The notes under the pieces: generated by a model | Database searches by the model: none | Told to the model about the DNA's origin: nothing | Seen by the model: only the letters and a program-made list of their open reading frames with translations | In this document: positions 17,893 through 26,072 of the stretch, one piece after another | How the letters are laid out: each line of letters opens with the position of its first letter | Position numbering within the stretch: the first letter of the stretch is position 1 | Made by a program: the position numbers and the translations under genes | Source: Clostridiales bacterium | Lineage (GTDB): Bacteria > Bacillota > Clostridia > Christensenellales > Aristaeellaceae | Assembly: GCA_022787165.1 (NCBI GenBank) | Contig: JALFVL010000038.1 | Coordinates: 1-64,000, forward strand | Reading direction: 5' to 3' | Length of the DNA: 64,000 bases

Positions 17893-18597
17893 ATGAGCAT
17901 GCTGAAAGTCGAGGATCTGCACGTCTACTACGGCAGCATCCACGCCATCAAGGGTGTCTCCTTCGAGGTCAACGAGCGCGAGATCGTCACACTCATCGGC
18001 GCCAACGGCGCGGGCAAGTCGACGACGCTCAACACGGTCGCCGGTCTGCTCAAGGCCCGCAGCGGCTCCATCACCTTTGAGGGCAAGCCTCTGAATGGTA
18101 TCCCGGCCAGCAAGATCGTCTCTCTGGGCATGGCGCTTTGCCCGGAGGGCCGCCGCGTCTTTCAACAGATGACGGTTCGCGAGAATCTGGAGATGGGCGG
18201 CTACACCCGCCCTGCCGCCGAAATCGCGCCCGCGCTTGAGGATGTCTTTGAGCGCTTCCCCCGCCTCAAGGAGCGCCAGCGCCAGGTCGCCGGAACGCTC
18301 TCCGGCGGTGAGCAGCAGATGCTCGCGATGGGCCGCGCGCTGATGAGCAAGCCGAAGCTGCTGATGCTCGACGAGCCGTCGATGGGCCTTGCGCCGATTC
18401 TCGTTGAGCAAATCTTCGACATCATCGGCGAGCTGAATCGCGCCGGAACGACGATTCTGCTCGTCGAGCAAAATGCGCAGATGGCCTTGTCCATCGCTAC
18501 GCGCGCCTATGTCATGGAAACCGGCCATATCGTCAAGGAGGGCGACGCCAATGCGCTCATGCATGACGACGCCGTCCGCAAAGCCTATCTGGGCTGA
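17893..18597 (+). CDS. livF: Branched-chain amino-acid ABC ATPase LivF
   Basis: A 234-residue ATP-binding protein: Walker A GANGAGKSTT, CPEGRRVFQQMTVRENLEMG, signature TLSGGEQQMLAMGRAL, Walker B LLMLDEPSMGLAP and H-loop LLVEQNAQMAL. It pairs with LivG to power LivHM. AAGGAGG is eight bases upstream, overlapping the livG end, so the two are translated together. It is the last gene of the operon. Confidence 0.96.
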   Translation: MSMLKVEDLHVYYGSIHAIKGVSFEVNEREIVTLIGANGAGKSTTLNTVAGLLKARSGSITFEGKPLNGIPASKIVSLGMALCPEGRRVFQQMTVRENLEMGGYTRPAAEIAPALEDVFERFPRLKERQRQVAGTLSGGEQQMLAMGRALMSKPKLLMLDEPSMGLAPILVEQIFDIIGELNRAGTTILLVEQNAQMALSIATRAYVMETGHIVKEGDANALMHDDAVRKAYLG

Positions 18598-18607
18598 TTC
18601 AACACGC

Positions 18608-18643
18608 AAGAGGCAGGAGAAACCGCTCTCCTGCCTTCTTTTA
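18608..18643 (+). terminator. Intrinsic terminator of the liv operon
   Basis: GGCAGGAGA pairs with TCTCCTGCC around AACCGC and runs into TTCTTTTAT. The remaining 18644-18804 carries only a fragment (TTGGGCTGCCGCCC) of the hairpin repeat better preserved near 46000. Confidence 0.88.
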
Positions 18644-18804
18644 TACGCTCAAACCGTTCTCAAATCAGATCGAGCGTTCAGGAAATTCACCGTCAGATAT
18701 CGCTTCGATTCCTGCCTGCTTTGCCAGAAGGAATTCTGCATAGGGAGTACGTTGGGCTGCCGCCCCCTTCCTTCGCACGAATGCTTTTTTGCTGCAAAAC
18801 AGCA

Positions 18805-19491
18805 TCAGGTCTGCGTCCCCTTTGGTTGATCCGGCAGGATATCAGCCGGGTCTCTCCGCTGACCCTCCCGTGTCAGCTCGAGATGAAGATGTGTGCCCAG
18901 CTCCGCCTCACAGGGAATCCGCTCAAGCAGCGTGCCGATCGTCTGCCCCCGGGTGACGTTCTGCCCTGCCGTCACGTCGCAGGCCGCAAGCCCTGCATAG
19001 ACCGCCTGCTGACCATCCGTTTGAGCGACGGCGACGCGCCAGCCCCACAGCTCATCGCGCACGGTGCCGGACACCGTGCCGTCCATCACACAGCGCACTT
19101 TCTCCCCCTCCTCGCCCGCCAGGTCGACTGCCGCATGCAGTTGTACGCAGTCAAGTGCCTCCCAGAGCACGGGCATCTCGCCGTCAAAGTCCCGAATCAC
19201 ACCGCCGGACACGGGCCATACGGTCGTTCCGCCCGGCTGGAGCGAGCTGTGGAGCGACAGCGGCGCGAGCGTTGCCAGCGGCACAAGCGTCGCCTCCGGC
19301 TGCGGCGCGGCGCTCTCCGCCACCTCTGGCGCGTTGGCCGCCGCCTGCACGCCCGCCGCCTGCCGCTCAAGTCCCCGTGTATACAGCGCGCTCGCCGCAA
19401 TGACGGTCATCACGGCGCCCAGCGTCACCCAGTAGGCATGATCCAGCATCCACTCCCTGATCCGATGAAAAATACCGCCCATCCTGTGCAT
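18805..19491 (-). CDS. M23 (LytM-type) peptidase-like protein, membrane anchored
   Basis: A 228-residue protein with a short cytoplasmic start, one membrane helix (about 18-37), an A/P/E linker, and an M23 domain from about residue 88: VWPVSGGVIRDFDG, LHAAVDLAGEEGEKV and GTHLHLELT. Zinc ligands of the HxxxD and HxH motifs are present. The usual YxHL motif, whose histidine helps catalysis, reads YAGLA here, so activity may be reduced. The layout (short N-terminus, helix, M23) resembles SpoIIQ, but nothing in the neighbourhood confirms that. It is the last gene of a five-gene unit that starts with the GNAT gene. Confidence 0.82.
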   Translation of the reverse strand: MHRMGGIFHRIREWMLDHAYWVTLGAVMTVIAASALYTRGLERQAAGVQAAANAPEVAESAAPQPEATLVPLATLAPLSLHSSLQPGGTTVWPVSGGVIRDFDGEMPVLWEALDCVQLHAAVDLAGEEGEKVRCVMDGTVSGTVRDELWGWRVAVAQTDGQQAVYAGLAACDVTAGQNVTRGQTIGTLLERIPCEAELGTHLHLELTREGQRRDPADILPDQPKGTQT

Positions 19492-19541
19492 CCCTGCCTT
19501 TCTCCGGCAGGATGCCCAGGATGGGCGGATGTTATTCTCCT

Positions 19542-20561
19542 TTATGGCGTCACTGTCATCGTTGTTCCGTCGGAGCGCAGCGTCATCACGCCGTTCTCCT
19601 TCGCAGCAAGCGTCTGTACGCCTGCGCGCTGCAAGCGGATCATGACGCTGTTGGCAGGCTCCATGCCCGTCAGCAGGGCGATTCTCGGCGTCACGGCGTT
19701 GACCAGCTCCAGGCTGGTCGCTGCGTCGCTTCCTCCCCGCGCGCAGATCAGCGCGTCAGCATCGAGACGCACGCCCGAAGAGATGAGCTCGCGCTCCCCC
19801 GCCGAGGTGATTGTCCCCAGAATCAACACGCTCGTCTGCCCGTAGTCGATGCGCAGCGACAGCCCGTCGTCGCGCTCGTCGGTATGGTTGGTCTTCGCCG
19901 GGCCGATGATTGTCACCGTCGCGCGCCCGAGCGAGAAGGTCAGCCCCGCATCCGCAGCGATCAACTGCGTCCTCTCCGTCTTCTGCGCGGCCTCGAGCAT
20001 CGCATTGTACGCCGCATTCTTGGTCTGCGAGTCCTGAAAAAGCAGGTATTCCGGCTTGCCCAGGGCGATGGCTGTCGCCATGCCGCCGGTCTGCACCGCC
20101 TCATTGCCGCAGGCCACGGCAACGTTCAGTCGATTGACCCCACAGAGCAGCAGCTGACCCGCCGTCAGCAGCCCGTTCTTCCCTGCGCCCACGAGCATCG
20201 TATAGCCGTCACAGCAGATGAGCACGGCTTCTCCCTCGCCGGCCCGAAGCGTCTTGACTGTCAGGCCGCTGGCGTCGACGCCGTAGGCCCAGGTGAGCAC
20301 AGGCAGGCTTCCGACAGCGGTTTTTGCGTTCTCGAGCCATTCCTGCGCCGTGGAGAGCGTCTTATCGTCAAGGCCGATGTTTTCAAGCGTCAGCGAGGGC
20401 TTGCCGGTTTCCGGGTCGTTCCTGACAAAGCCCAGCACGCAAGCGCCCACGAACACGAGCGCCGCCACGCCCAGCAGCAGCAGAATCCGCGTCAGGCAGC
20501 CTGTCACACAGCCTCGCCGGCGTCTTCGAACCTGGGAACGCGCTTCCCTCTCTCTGCCCAT
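19542..20561 (-). CDS. ComEC/MBL-fold-like membrane-anchored protein lacking metal ligands
   Basis: A 339-residue protein: a very basic N-terminus (RSQVRRRRRG), one helix (ILLLLGVAALVFVGACVL), a spacer helix, and a C-terminal domain reading like the beta-lactamase-fold domain of ComEC. Examples are VKTLRAGEGEAVLICCDGYT, LLLCGVNRLNVAVACGNEAV, TVTIIGPAKTN, LSLRIDYGQTSVLILGTITS and LDADALICARGGSD. At the place of the HxHxDH motif it reads ACGNEAVQTGG, and later histidines are absent as well, so hydrolysis is unlikely. Three bases separate it from ltaE upstream and 50 from the M23 gene downstream. The fold assignment is by pattern, not by a search. Confidence 0.65.
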   Translation of the reverse strand: MGREREARSQVRRRRRGCVTGCLTRILLLLGVAALVFVGACVLGFVRNDPETGKPSLTLENIGLDDKTLSTAQEWLENAKTAVGSLPVLTWAYGVDASGLTVKTLRAGEGEAVLICCDGYTMLVGAGKNGLLTAGQLLLCGVNRLNVAVACGNEAVQTGGMATAIALGKPEYLLFQDSQTKNAAYNAMLEAAQKTERTQLIAADAGLTFSLGRATVTIIGPAKTNHTDERDDGLSLRIDYGQTSVLILGTITSAGERELISSGVRLDADALICARGGSDAATSLELVNAVTPRIALLTGMEPANSVMIRLQRAGVQTLAAKENGVMTLRSDGTTMTVTP

Positions 20562-20564
20562 ACC

Positions 20565-21593
20565 TTACAGTGCCTCCAGCACGCCCGCCAGCGCCTCGGC
20601 TTCCTCTCTTCGGGTCGCCCAGCTCGTGACGAAGCGAATCACGCAGCGTCCGTCCGGCAGATCGCTCCATCGCTCAAAGGCGACGCGCTCCTCCAGATGC
20701 TTGCGCTGTGCCTCGGTGACGATCGGGAAAATCTGGTTGGTCACTGTCTCCTGGTAGCAGGGAATGCCTGCGCGCCGCATGGCCCCGCGCACGATGTCGG
20801 CCATTTCGTTTGCGTGGCGCGCCCAGGCGAAGTAGTCGTCGTGCTCCAGCGCCGTCAGGAACATCAATCCGCACAGGCGTCCCTTGGCCATCATGCCGCC
20901 GCGATTCTTGATCATGAAGCGAAAGTCCTTCTGCAGCACGGGATTGACGATCACCATCGCCTCGCCGAAGAGCAGGCCGTTTTTCGTGCCGCCGATGTAG
21001 AAGCAGTCCGCCAACGCCGCGAGATCGCGCAGCGTCACGTCACAACCCTCGCTCGTCAGCGCGCTGCCCAGCCGCGCGCCGTCGACGAACAGGATCAGCC
21101 CCTGCTCATCGCATACCGCCCGCAGCGCGCGCAGCTCGGCAAGCGAATACACCGTCCCGATCTCCGTCGGCTGGGAAATATACAGCAGCCGCGGATGCAC
21201 CATATGCTCGTCGGTATGGCGCAGGCAGACCGCGCGAACGCCCTCGGCACTGACCTTGCCCTCGCTGCCCTCCGCGACAAGCACCTTGTGCCCGCTGCCC
21301 TCGACAGCGCCGGTCTCGTGGACGTTGATGTGGCCGCCCTCGGCCGCAATCGCCGCCTCATACGGGCGCAGGAACGCGCAAAGCGCAATCATGTTGGCCG
21401 ACGTGCCGCCGGTCATCATGTGAACGGCCGCGCCCGGCTGCCCCGTCTTCTCGCGGATGAGCTCCTGCGCACGCAGGCTGTAAGCATCCAGCCCGTAGCC
21501 GCAGGTGTGCTCCAGATTCGTCTCCATCAGGCGCTGCATCACCAGCGGATGCGCGCCCTCGCCATAATCGTTCATAAAAAAGAGCTTGTCCAC
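20565..21593 (-). CDS. ltaE: Low-specificity L-threonine aldolase family (PLP) enzyme
   Basis: A 342-residue PLP enzyme of fold type I: MNDYGEGAHPLVMQRL, MTGGTSANMIAL (phosphate site), GGHINVHETGAVEGSGHKV, LFVDGARLGSAL (the aspartate that contacts the pyridine nitrogen) and FYIGGTKNGLLFGE, whose lysine carries PLP. It cleaves threonine or allo-threonine to glycine and acetaldehyde. The start is taken as GTG 21593 because GGAGG lies six bases upstream; ATG 21599 overlaps that site. Confidence 0.9.
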   Translation of the reverse strand: MDKLFFMNDYGEGAHPLVMQRLMETNLEHTCGYGLDAYSLRAQELIREKTGQPGAAVHMMTGGTSANMIALCAFLRPYEAAIAAEGGHINVHETGAVEGSGHKVLVAEGSEGKVSAEGVRAVCLRHTDEHMVHPRLLYISQPTEIGTVYSLAELRALRAVCDEQGLILFVDGARLGSALTSEGCDVTLRDLAALADCFYIGGTKNGLLFGEAMVIVNPVLQKDFRFMIKNRGGMMAKGRLCGLMFLTALEHDDYFAWARHANEMADIVRGAMRRAGIPCYQETVTNQIFPIVTEAQRKHLEERVAFERWSDLPDGRCVIRFVTSWATRREEAEALAGVLEAL

Positions 21594-21606
21594 AGCCATC
21601 CTCCTG

Positions 21607-22428
21607 TCAGCCCCTCACCGTGCCGGCGAGCAGCGTTTCGTCAATCGTGATCTGCGTCACCTGCGACAGATCCAGCGTCTCGGTATCGACGCCCGCAAGC
21701 ATCGGCGTCATGCGCGCCAGATGCGCGGCAAGCGCCGCACCGACCGGGCGGGTATACGTAATCGTCCGGCTTGCAAGAACCTCCATGTGCTCTTTGGCGT
21801 AGTCCTCCACCGGCGTGCCGTCGTAGCGCTCGCGGCGCAGCCTCGCGCCAGCCGCCTCGCGAAGCTCCCACAGATAGCCCTCCCGCGGCATAAGCTTCAC
21901 CAGCAGTCCGTCCGGCCTGAGCACGCGGCCAAATTCGGCGTAGTTTGCCGGTGTGAATACGTCGAGCAGCACGTCGGCGCAGCCATCCCGCAGCGGGATA
22001 TTGGCCAGATCGCCGACGAAGAACGACGCCTCCCTCGCGCTGCGTGCAGCCAGGCGGACGGCCTCCTTCGAAAGGTCAAATCCGATGCGCGTCATCGCGC
22101 GCGCCGCAAGCACCCTTCGCGTATAAAACCCTTCGCCGCAGCCGGCATCCACCAGCACGGGCGTCTTCTCCCCTGACAGCAGCGCGCCAAGCACCTCGTC
22201 AATCGCCCCAATCACGGGGTCGTACATGCCGCTTTCAAAGATCCTGGCGCGGCTCTCAAAGAGCGCCTTCGTGTAAAACGATTCCCGCTTGCCGGGCGCA
22301 AGATGCACATCTCCGAAGCGGGAAAGGTCGTAGCAATGCCCCTGACCGCAGACGAGGCTGTTTGCCCGGCGCGCAAGCGGACCGTGGCACAGCGGACAGC
22401 GAAGGAGCGATTCAGCTTCCTGTGTCAT
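21607..22428 (-). CDS. rlmA: 23S rRNA (guanine-N1)-methyltransferase, RlmA family
   Basis: A 273-residue methyltransferase. The N-terminal zinc module is CPLCHGPLARRANSLVCGQG followed by HCYDLSRFGDVHL; the Rossmann SAM domain has VLVDAGCGEGFYTRRVL, GFDLSKEAVRLAAR, FVGDLANIPLRDGCADVLLD and NYAEFGRVLRPDGLLVKLMP. RlmA proteins methylate G745 or G748 in 23S rRNA; Gram-positive members (TlrB type) act at G748, which can affect tylosin sensitivity. Which position applies here is not decided by sequence. AGGAG is eight bases upstream of the start. Confidence 0.9.
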   Translation of the reverse strand: MTQEAESLLRCPLCHGPLARRANSLVCGQGHCYDLSRFGDVHLAPGKRESFYTKALFESRARIFESGMYDPVIGAIDEVLGALLSGEKTPVLVDAGCGEGFYTRRVLAARAMTRIGFDLSKEAVRLAARSAREASFFVGDLANIPLRDGCADVLLDVFTPANYAEFGRVLRPDGLLVKLMPREGYLWELREAAGARLRRERYDGTPVEDYAKEHMEVLASRTITYTRPVGAALAAHLARMTPMLAGVDTETLDLSQVTQITIDETLLAGTVRG

Positions 22429-22454
22429 ACACGTTCTCCTGCCTGATCCCCAAA

Positions 22455-23681
22455 TCAGAAGTAATCCGAGAAATACGGCTGCTCGATGGGGATGATGTCC
22501 TCAAGGATGCGCACGGCGGTTTCGCCCGCGCGCAGGCGCTCCACGCGCTTTAAATACGTCGGCCTCTTGTAGCCAAAGAACATCGCCGTCAGCGTCTGGA
22601 TGTCACAGCGCACAAGCTCGCCGCGCGTGCCGCCGCGCTCAAGGATGGTGCTCCCCTCCTTGTCCCAGCGCAGCGAAAAATCGCCGCAGTTGCAATCCAT
22701 GATCGGGTCGTCGATGATGAAGTGCAGGTCGTCGTGAATCGAGATGATGTCAAACGGATACTGCCGGATGAATTCCTCGAAATCGACAATGCGCGCCATG
22801 ATGTAGGGCTCAATCTCCTCCTGAATCTCGCTGTCCTCGAGCAGGAACGCCATCGGCTCGTTGGTGTAATTGTTGCCGACCACCTTCTCGATCATCGAGA
22901 AATGCGCGGAGATGTAGTTCCAAAGGCCGTGCCGCGCCTCCTGGTTGATGGTCACCAGCTCCTTGATGCGGAAAACGTCGTTGGCGATGTAATAGACCAG
23001 ATACCCGGTCGGCTCCTCATCGGCGTCATAATAGACCGCGACGAGCACGTCGTCCGCCTCCCAGCGCCAGTATTCCTCCCATTCCAGCTCATTGCGCTTG
23101 AGCGCGCCGTGGCGCATCCTGGTAAACGCGTCATGAACCTTCCGGATGTCCTCATTGTCAATCGTCACGCGCTCGACCATGCCGCCAACCTTGCGCCGCT
23201 TGGGCAGCTGCGTGTCCTTGATCGTGTAGGTCATCTTGTCCGAGACAATCTCCCAGCCCTTCTTGCGGTAATACGGCACAAGGTAGGGATAGAGCATGGA
23301 GACGCTTTGGTGATTGCCGCGCATATTGTCAAGCGCCTGCTTCATCAGCTTACTCATCAGCCCGCGCCCCATGTATTCAGGATAGGTCGCCACGCCGGTC
23401 ACGCCGCCCATCCTGTACATCTGCCCAAAAAGGTTGACCTGCATCGGATAAATGCTGATCTGCGAGGCCAGCTTGTCCCCATCAAACCAGCCGAAGGACT
23501 CCGTCTTCTTGAGCACGGGCTTTTTGGATTTCTCCATCTCCTTCTGGTTCCATCCGAGGGAGGCCAGCTCGCTGTCCGTCACCTGGAACGCATATCGAAG
23601 CAGCGCATTGTACTGCGCCGTGTCATCCGTGGTCAGCCTGCGCATCAGCAGCCTGTCTTCCAGCTTGCCCTGTTTCATCAT
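22455..23681 (-). CDS. Eis-like GNAT N-acetyltransferase
   Basis: A 408-residue protein of the Eis family. Two GNAT-type domains (LLRYAFQVTDSELASLGWNQ; GGVTGVATYPEYMGRGLMSKL with the acetyl-CoA loop YMGRGL) are followed by an SCP2-like C-terminal domain (DFSLRWDKEGSTILERGGTR; LTAMFFGYKRP), ending with an aromatic carboxy-terminus YFSDYF that is part of the active site in Eis. Family members acetylate amines, including aminoglycosides in mycobacteria; the natural substrate here is unknown. It heads the five-gene unit GNAT-rlmA-ltaE-MBL-M23 and has its own promoter. Confidence 0.87.
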   Translation of the reverse strand: MMKQGKLEDRLLMRRLTTDDTAQYNALLRYAFQVTDSELASLGWNQKEMEKSKKPVLKKTESFGWFDGDKLASQISIYPMQVNLFGQMYRMGGVTGVATYPEYMGRGLMSKLMKQALDNMRGNHQSVSMLYPYLVPYYRKKGWEIVSDKMTYTIKDTQLPKRRKVGGMVERVTIDNEDIRKVHDAFTRMRHGALKRNELEWEEYWRWEADDVLVAVYYDADEEPTGYLVYYIANDVFRIKELVTINQEARHGLWNYISAHFSMIEKVVGNNYTNEPMAFLLEDSEIQEEIEPYIMARIVDFEEFIRQYPFDIISIHDDLHFIIDDPIMDCNCGDFSLRWDKEGSTILERGGTRGELVRCDIQTLTAMFFGYKRPTYLKRVERLRAGETAVRILEDIIPIEQPYFSDYF

Positions 23682-23707
23682 TCTCTCACTCCCTTTTCGC
23701 GGGCTCT

Positions 23708-23737
23708 ATTATACCACACAGAAAACTCCCCTTTCAA
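23708..23737 (-). promoter_or_regulatory. SigA-type promoter for the GNAT operon
   Basis: Minus strand TTGAAA, 18 bases, TATAAT. The -35 lies inside the loop of the terminator of the preceding gene. Confidence 0.75.
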
Positions 23738-23747
23738 GCCAGGGGAG
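23721..23747 (-). terminator. Intrinsic terminator after the CDF gene
   Basis: Minus strand CTCCCC pairs with GGGGAG around TGGCTTGAAA and ends in TTTTCT. Confidence 0.7.
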
Positions 23748-23754
23748 CCGCCTG

Positions 23755-24933
23755 TCAGCGCGCCGCGCTGATATAGCTGCGTTCAGTCGTGATGACGCAG
23801 TAATAATTCGGGTATTGCGCCGAAACGCCCTCGCTGATGCGGCGGCGGATCTCCTCCTCCGGCATCTTGAGGTCATACGGAACCACGCAGTCAAAGACGA
23901 CGTTGGTGTGCGTGTTGCCTGGCACCATGCGCAGATCGTGAATCGTCATCTGCGGATGGATTGCCGCTGCCAGCTCGGCGATAAATGCGCGCATGACCGG
24001 CACGCGCGGGTCGTCCGTGACGACCGGGTCGTAGTGGACGACCAGATGCAGCTTCTGCTCGTGCAGAAAATCGCGCTCGATGTTGTCGATGATGTCGTGG
24101 CTGATGAGCGGGTCCTCATTGGCGGCCATCTCGACGTGGACGCTCGCGAATTCGCGGCCCGGGCCGTAGTCATGCACCAGCAGGTCGTGTATGCCCAGCA
24201 CGCCGGGATAGGTCATGATCTTTCTTCGAATCTGGTCGACCTCCTCCCGGGAGGCAGCGGAGCCGAGCATCGGGTCGATTGTGTCGCGCACAAGCCTGAA
24301 GCCGCTCACAAGGATGAACGCCGCGACGGCCAGGCCCATGAAGCCGTCAAGCGTCAGCCCGGTGAAATGCGCAATCAGCGTCGCCAGCAGCACGGCGCCG
24401 GTGGAAATCACGTCGTTGCGGCTGTCATCCGCTGTTGCCATCAGGGTCTGGGAATCGATCTTCCGGCCAATCCTGCGGTTGAACATCGCCATCCAAAGCT
24501 TCACGGCGATGGAGGCCGCCAGCACAAACACGGTCGTCCAGCTGAAGAGAACAGGCGTCGGCGCGAGTATCTTCTCGATGCTGCTCTTGAGCAGCTCTAC
24601 GCCGATGACGAGGATCATCACGGCGACCATCAGGCCGGAGAGGTATTCGTAGCGGCCATGGCCGTATGGGTGCTCGGCGTCGGCGGGCCGGTCCGCCAGC
24701 TTGAAGCCCAGCAGGCTCACGACGCTCGAGGAGGCGTCCGACAGGTTGTTGACCGCGTCTGCCGTGATCGCCACGGAGCCGCTGATCGTACCCACGATGA
24801 GCTTGCCCGCGAAGAGTATCGCATTGCAGCCAATGCCCACCAGGCTTGCCGCCTTGCCGTATGCGCTGCGCACGCGCTCATCCTTGACGCTCCCGCCCTT
24901 TTCAATCCTGTTTTCTATCCATTTTGTCAGCAT
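23755..24933 (-). CDS. Cation diffusion facilitator family transporter
   Basis: A 392-residue CDF protein: six membrane helices within residues 25-225 and then a cytoplasmic domain (DIIDNIERDFLHEQKLHLVV). Metal-site helices read ADAVNNLSDASSS (NxxxD) and MATADDSRNDVIS (DxxxD); Zn-type members have HxxxD, so the ion may be Mn, Fe or another divalent metal. YGHGRYEYLSGL is the usual CDF loop. There is an extra C-terminal segment of about 90 residues (AELAAAIHPQMTIHDLRMV) beyond the common metallochaperone-like domain. It exports divalent cations using the proton gradient. The start follows AAGGATG. Confidence 0.9.
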   Translation of the reverse strand: MLTKWIENRIEKGGSVKDERVRSAYGKAASLVGIGCNAILFAGKLIVGTISGSVAITADAVNNLSDASSSVVSLLGFKLADRPADAEHPYGHGRYEYLSGLMVAVMILVIGVELLKSSIEKILAPTPVLFSWTTVFVLAASIAVKLWMAMFNRRIGRKIDSQTLMATADDSRNDVISTGAVLLATLIAHFTGLTLDGFMGLAVAAFILVSGFRLVRDTIDPMLGSAASREEVDQIRRKIMTYPGVLGIHDLLVHDYGPGREFASVHVEMAANEDPLISHDIIDNIERDFLHEQKLHLVVHYDPVVTDDPRVPVMRAFIAELAAAIHPQMTIHDLRMVPGNTHTNVVFDCVVPYDLKMPEEEIRRRISEGVSAQYPNYYCVITTERSYISAAR

Positions 24934-24955
24934 GGGAATTCATCCTTCCTTCTGT

Positions 24956-24972
24956 CTCCCGCCTGGCGGGAG
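24956..24972. promoter_or_regulatory. Perfect palindrome in the CDF leader
   Basis: CTCCCGCC T GGCGGGAG is a perfect 8+1+8 palindrome 23 bases before the CDF start codon. It could be an operator or a hairpin near the ribosome site; no promoter was clear nearby. Confidence 0.4.
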
Positions 24973-25035
24973 CATGCGCTTCCTTCTGCCGTACATGCCT
25001 GATTCAACATGTTAGCTTTATCAATCAAATTGCCA

Positions 25036-25070
25036 TATAAAAAGAGCTGCCCGTGCGCTTCGCACAGGCA
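25036..25070 (-). terminator. Intrinsic terminator after panE
   Basis: Minus strand TGCCTGTGCG pairs with CGCACGGGCA (one mismatch) and is followed by GCTCTTTTTAT. It closes the long dacF-to-panE unit. Confidence 0.8.
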
Positions 25071-25154
25071 ATTCCATTCTATGTCAGATTCTACGCGGTG
25101 TGCCGATTTCCTTCTTTTTCCAAAGTTTTTTCGCTTCCGCTGCGTGAAAAACGC

Positions 25155-26072
25155 TCAATACGCCGCTTCCATCGCCTTGACCGTGTCCAATAGCCAGCGG
25201 TTCACGGGCACATCGAGGTCATATCGCTGCGCACGGCGGACAATCTCCCCGGCGAAGAGCTCCACCTCGCTTTTTCTGTGCGCCTCCCCATCCTGACGCA
25301 TGCTCGGCTTGCCCATGGGCGACAGAGAATCGACCAGCGCGACCCAGGCGTCAAACTCCGCGTCGCTGATCGGGAAGCCCTCCCGCGCTGCAACCGCCTG
25401 CGCCTCTCGCATCGCGCCGAGCATCACCTCGCGCGGCCTGCCCGGGCGCTGCACCGTGCCATAATCGCCCTCAAAGACCATGACCGCCTGGTTGACGCCG
25501 ACGTTGAGCATCAGCTTGCCCCATTGGCGGCGCAGCATGTCCTCAACAGGCTCTGCCTTAACGCCGTGCGCGTTAAGATAGTCCGCAACCGCCTGCACGC
25601 GCGCCGTCACCGGGCCCGGCTCGCGCTCGCCGAGCACGATCTGTCCCGCGTGCTCGTAGGTCAGCGCCGGGCCGACCTTGACGGCGTCCATGCCCTGCGC
25701 CGTGCAGTAAAGCACCCGGCCAGCGCCAAAGCGCGCGCTAAGCGCCTCCTCGCTGCTCACGCCGTTGAGCACGGAGAGCAGCAGCGTCTTTTCCCCGACA
25801 AACGCGGCAGCGGTCTCCATCGCCGCGCTCAAACCGCCCGCCTTGGTCGCGAAGATCAGCAGGTCGACGGGCCTGCCCTGCGCGGGCGTCACGAGGTCAA
25901 ACGTCACGGGCTTCCCGTTGCAGGTCACGCCCTCTCTGCGGCAGCGCGCGGCGCGCGCCTCGTCCGCGATGATGATCAGCTGCGCGCCGCCCGAGAGCAG
26001 CCGCTCGCCAAAGAGCACGCCCAGCGCGCCCAGCCCGATCAGGCCGACCGTCTGAATCCGCGTCCCGCTCAT
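25155..26072 (-). CDS. panE: 2-dehydropantoate 2-reductase (ApbA/PanE)
   Basis: A 305-residue NADPH-dependent reductase: Rossmann start VGLIGLGALGVLFGERLL, FATKAGGLSAAMETA, LLSVLNGVSSEEAL and the catalytic-domain pattern GKLMLNVGVNQAVMV and SPMGKPSMRQDGEAHRKSEV. It makes pantoate for coenzyme A. The 80-codon extension in the ORF track is the shadow of nfo; ATG 26072 overlaps the nfo stop (ATGA) with GGGGGTAGAGGC ahead. No panB or panC is nearby, and the family includes paralogues of other function, so the substrate is a good guess rather than certain. Confidence 0.87.
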   Translation of the reverse strand: MSGTRIQTVGLIGLGALGVLFGERLLSGGAQLIIIADEARAARCRREGVTCNGKPVTFDLVTPAQGRPVDLLIFATKAGGLSAAMETAAAFVGEKTLLLSVLNGVSSEEALSARFGAGRVLYCTAQGMDAVKVGPALTYEHAGQIVLGEREPGPVTARVQAVADYLNAHGVKAEPVEDMLRRQWGKLMLNVGVNQAVMVFEGDYGTVQRPGRPREVMLGAMREAQAVAAREGFPISDAEFDAWVALVDSLSPMGKPSMRQDGEAHRKSEVELFAGEIVRRAQRYDLDVPVNRWLLDTVKAMEAAY

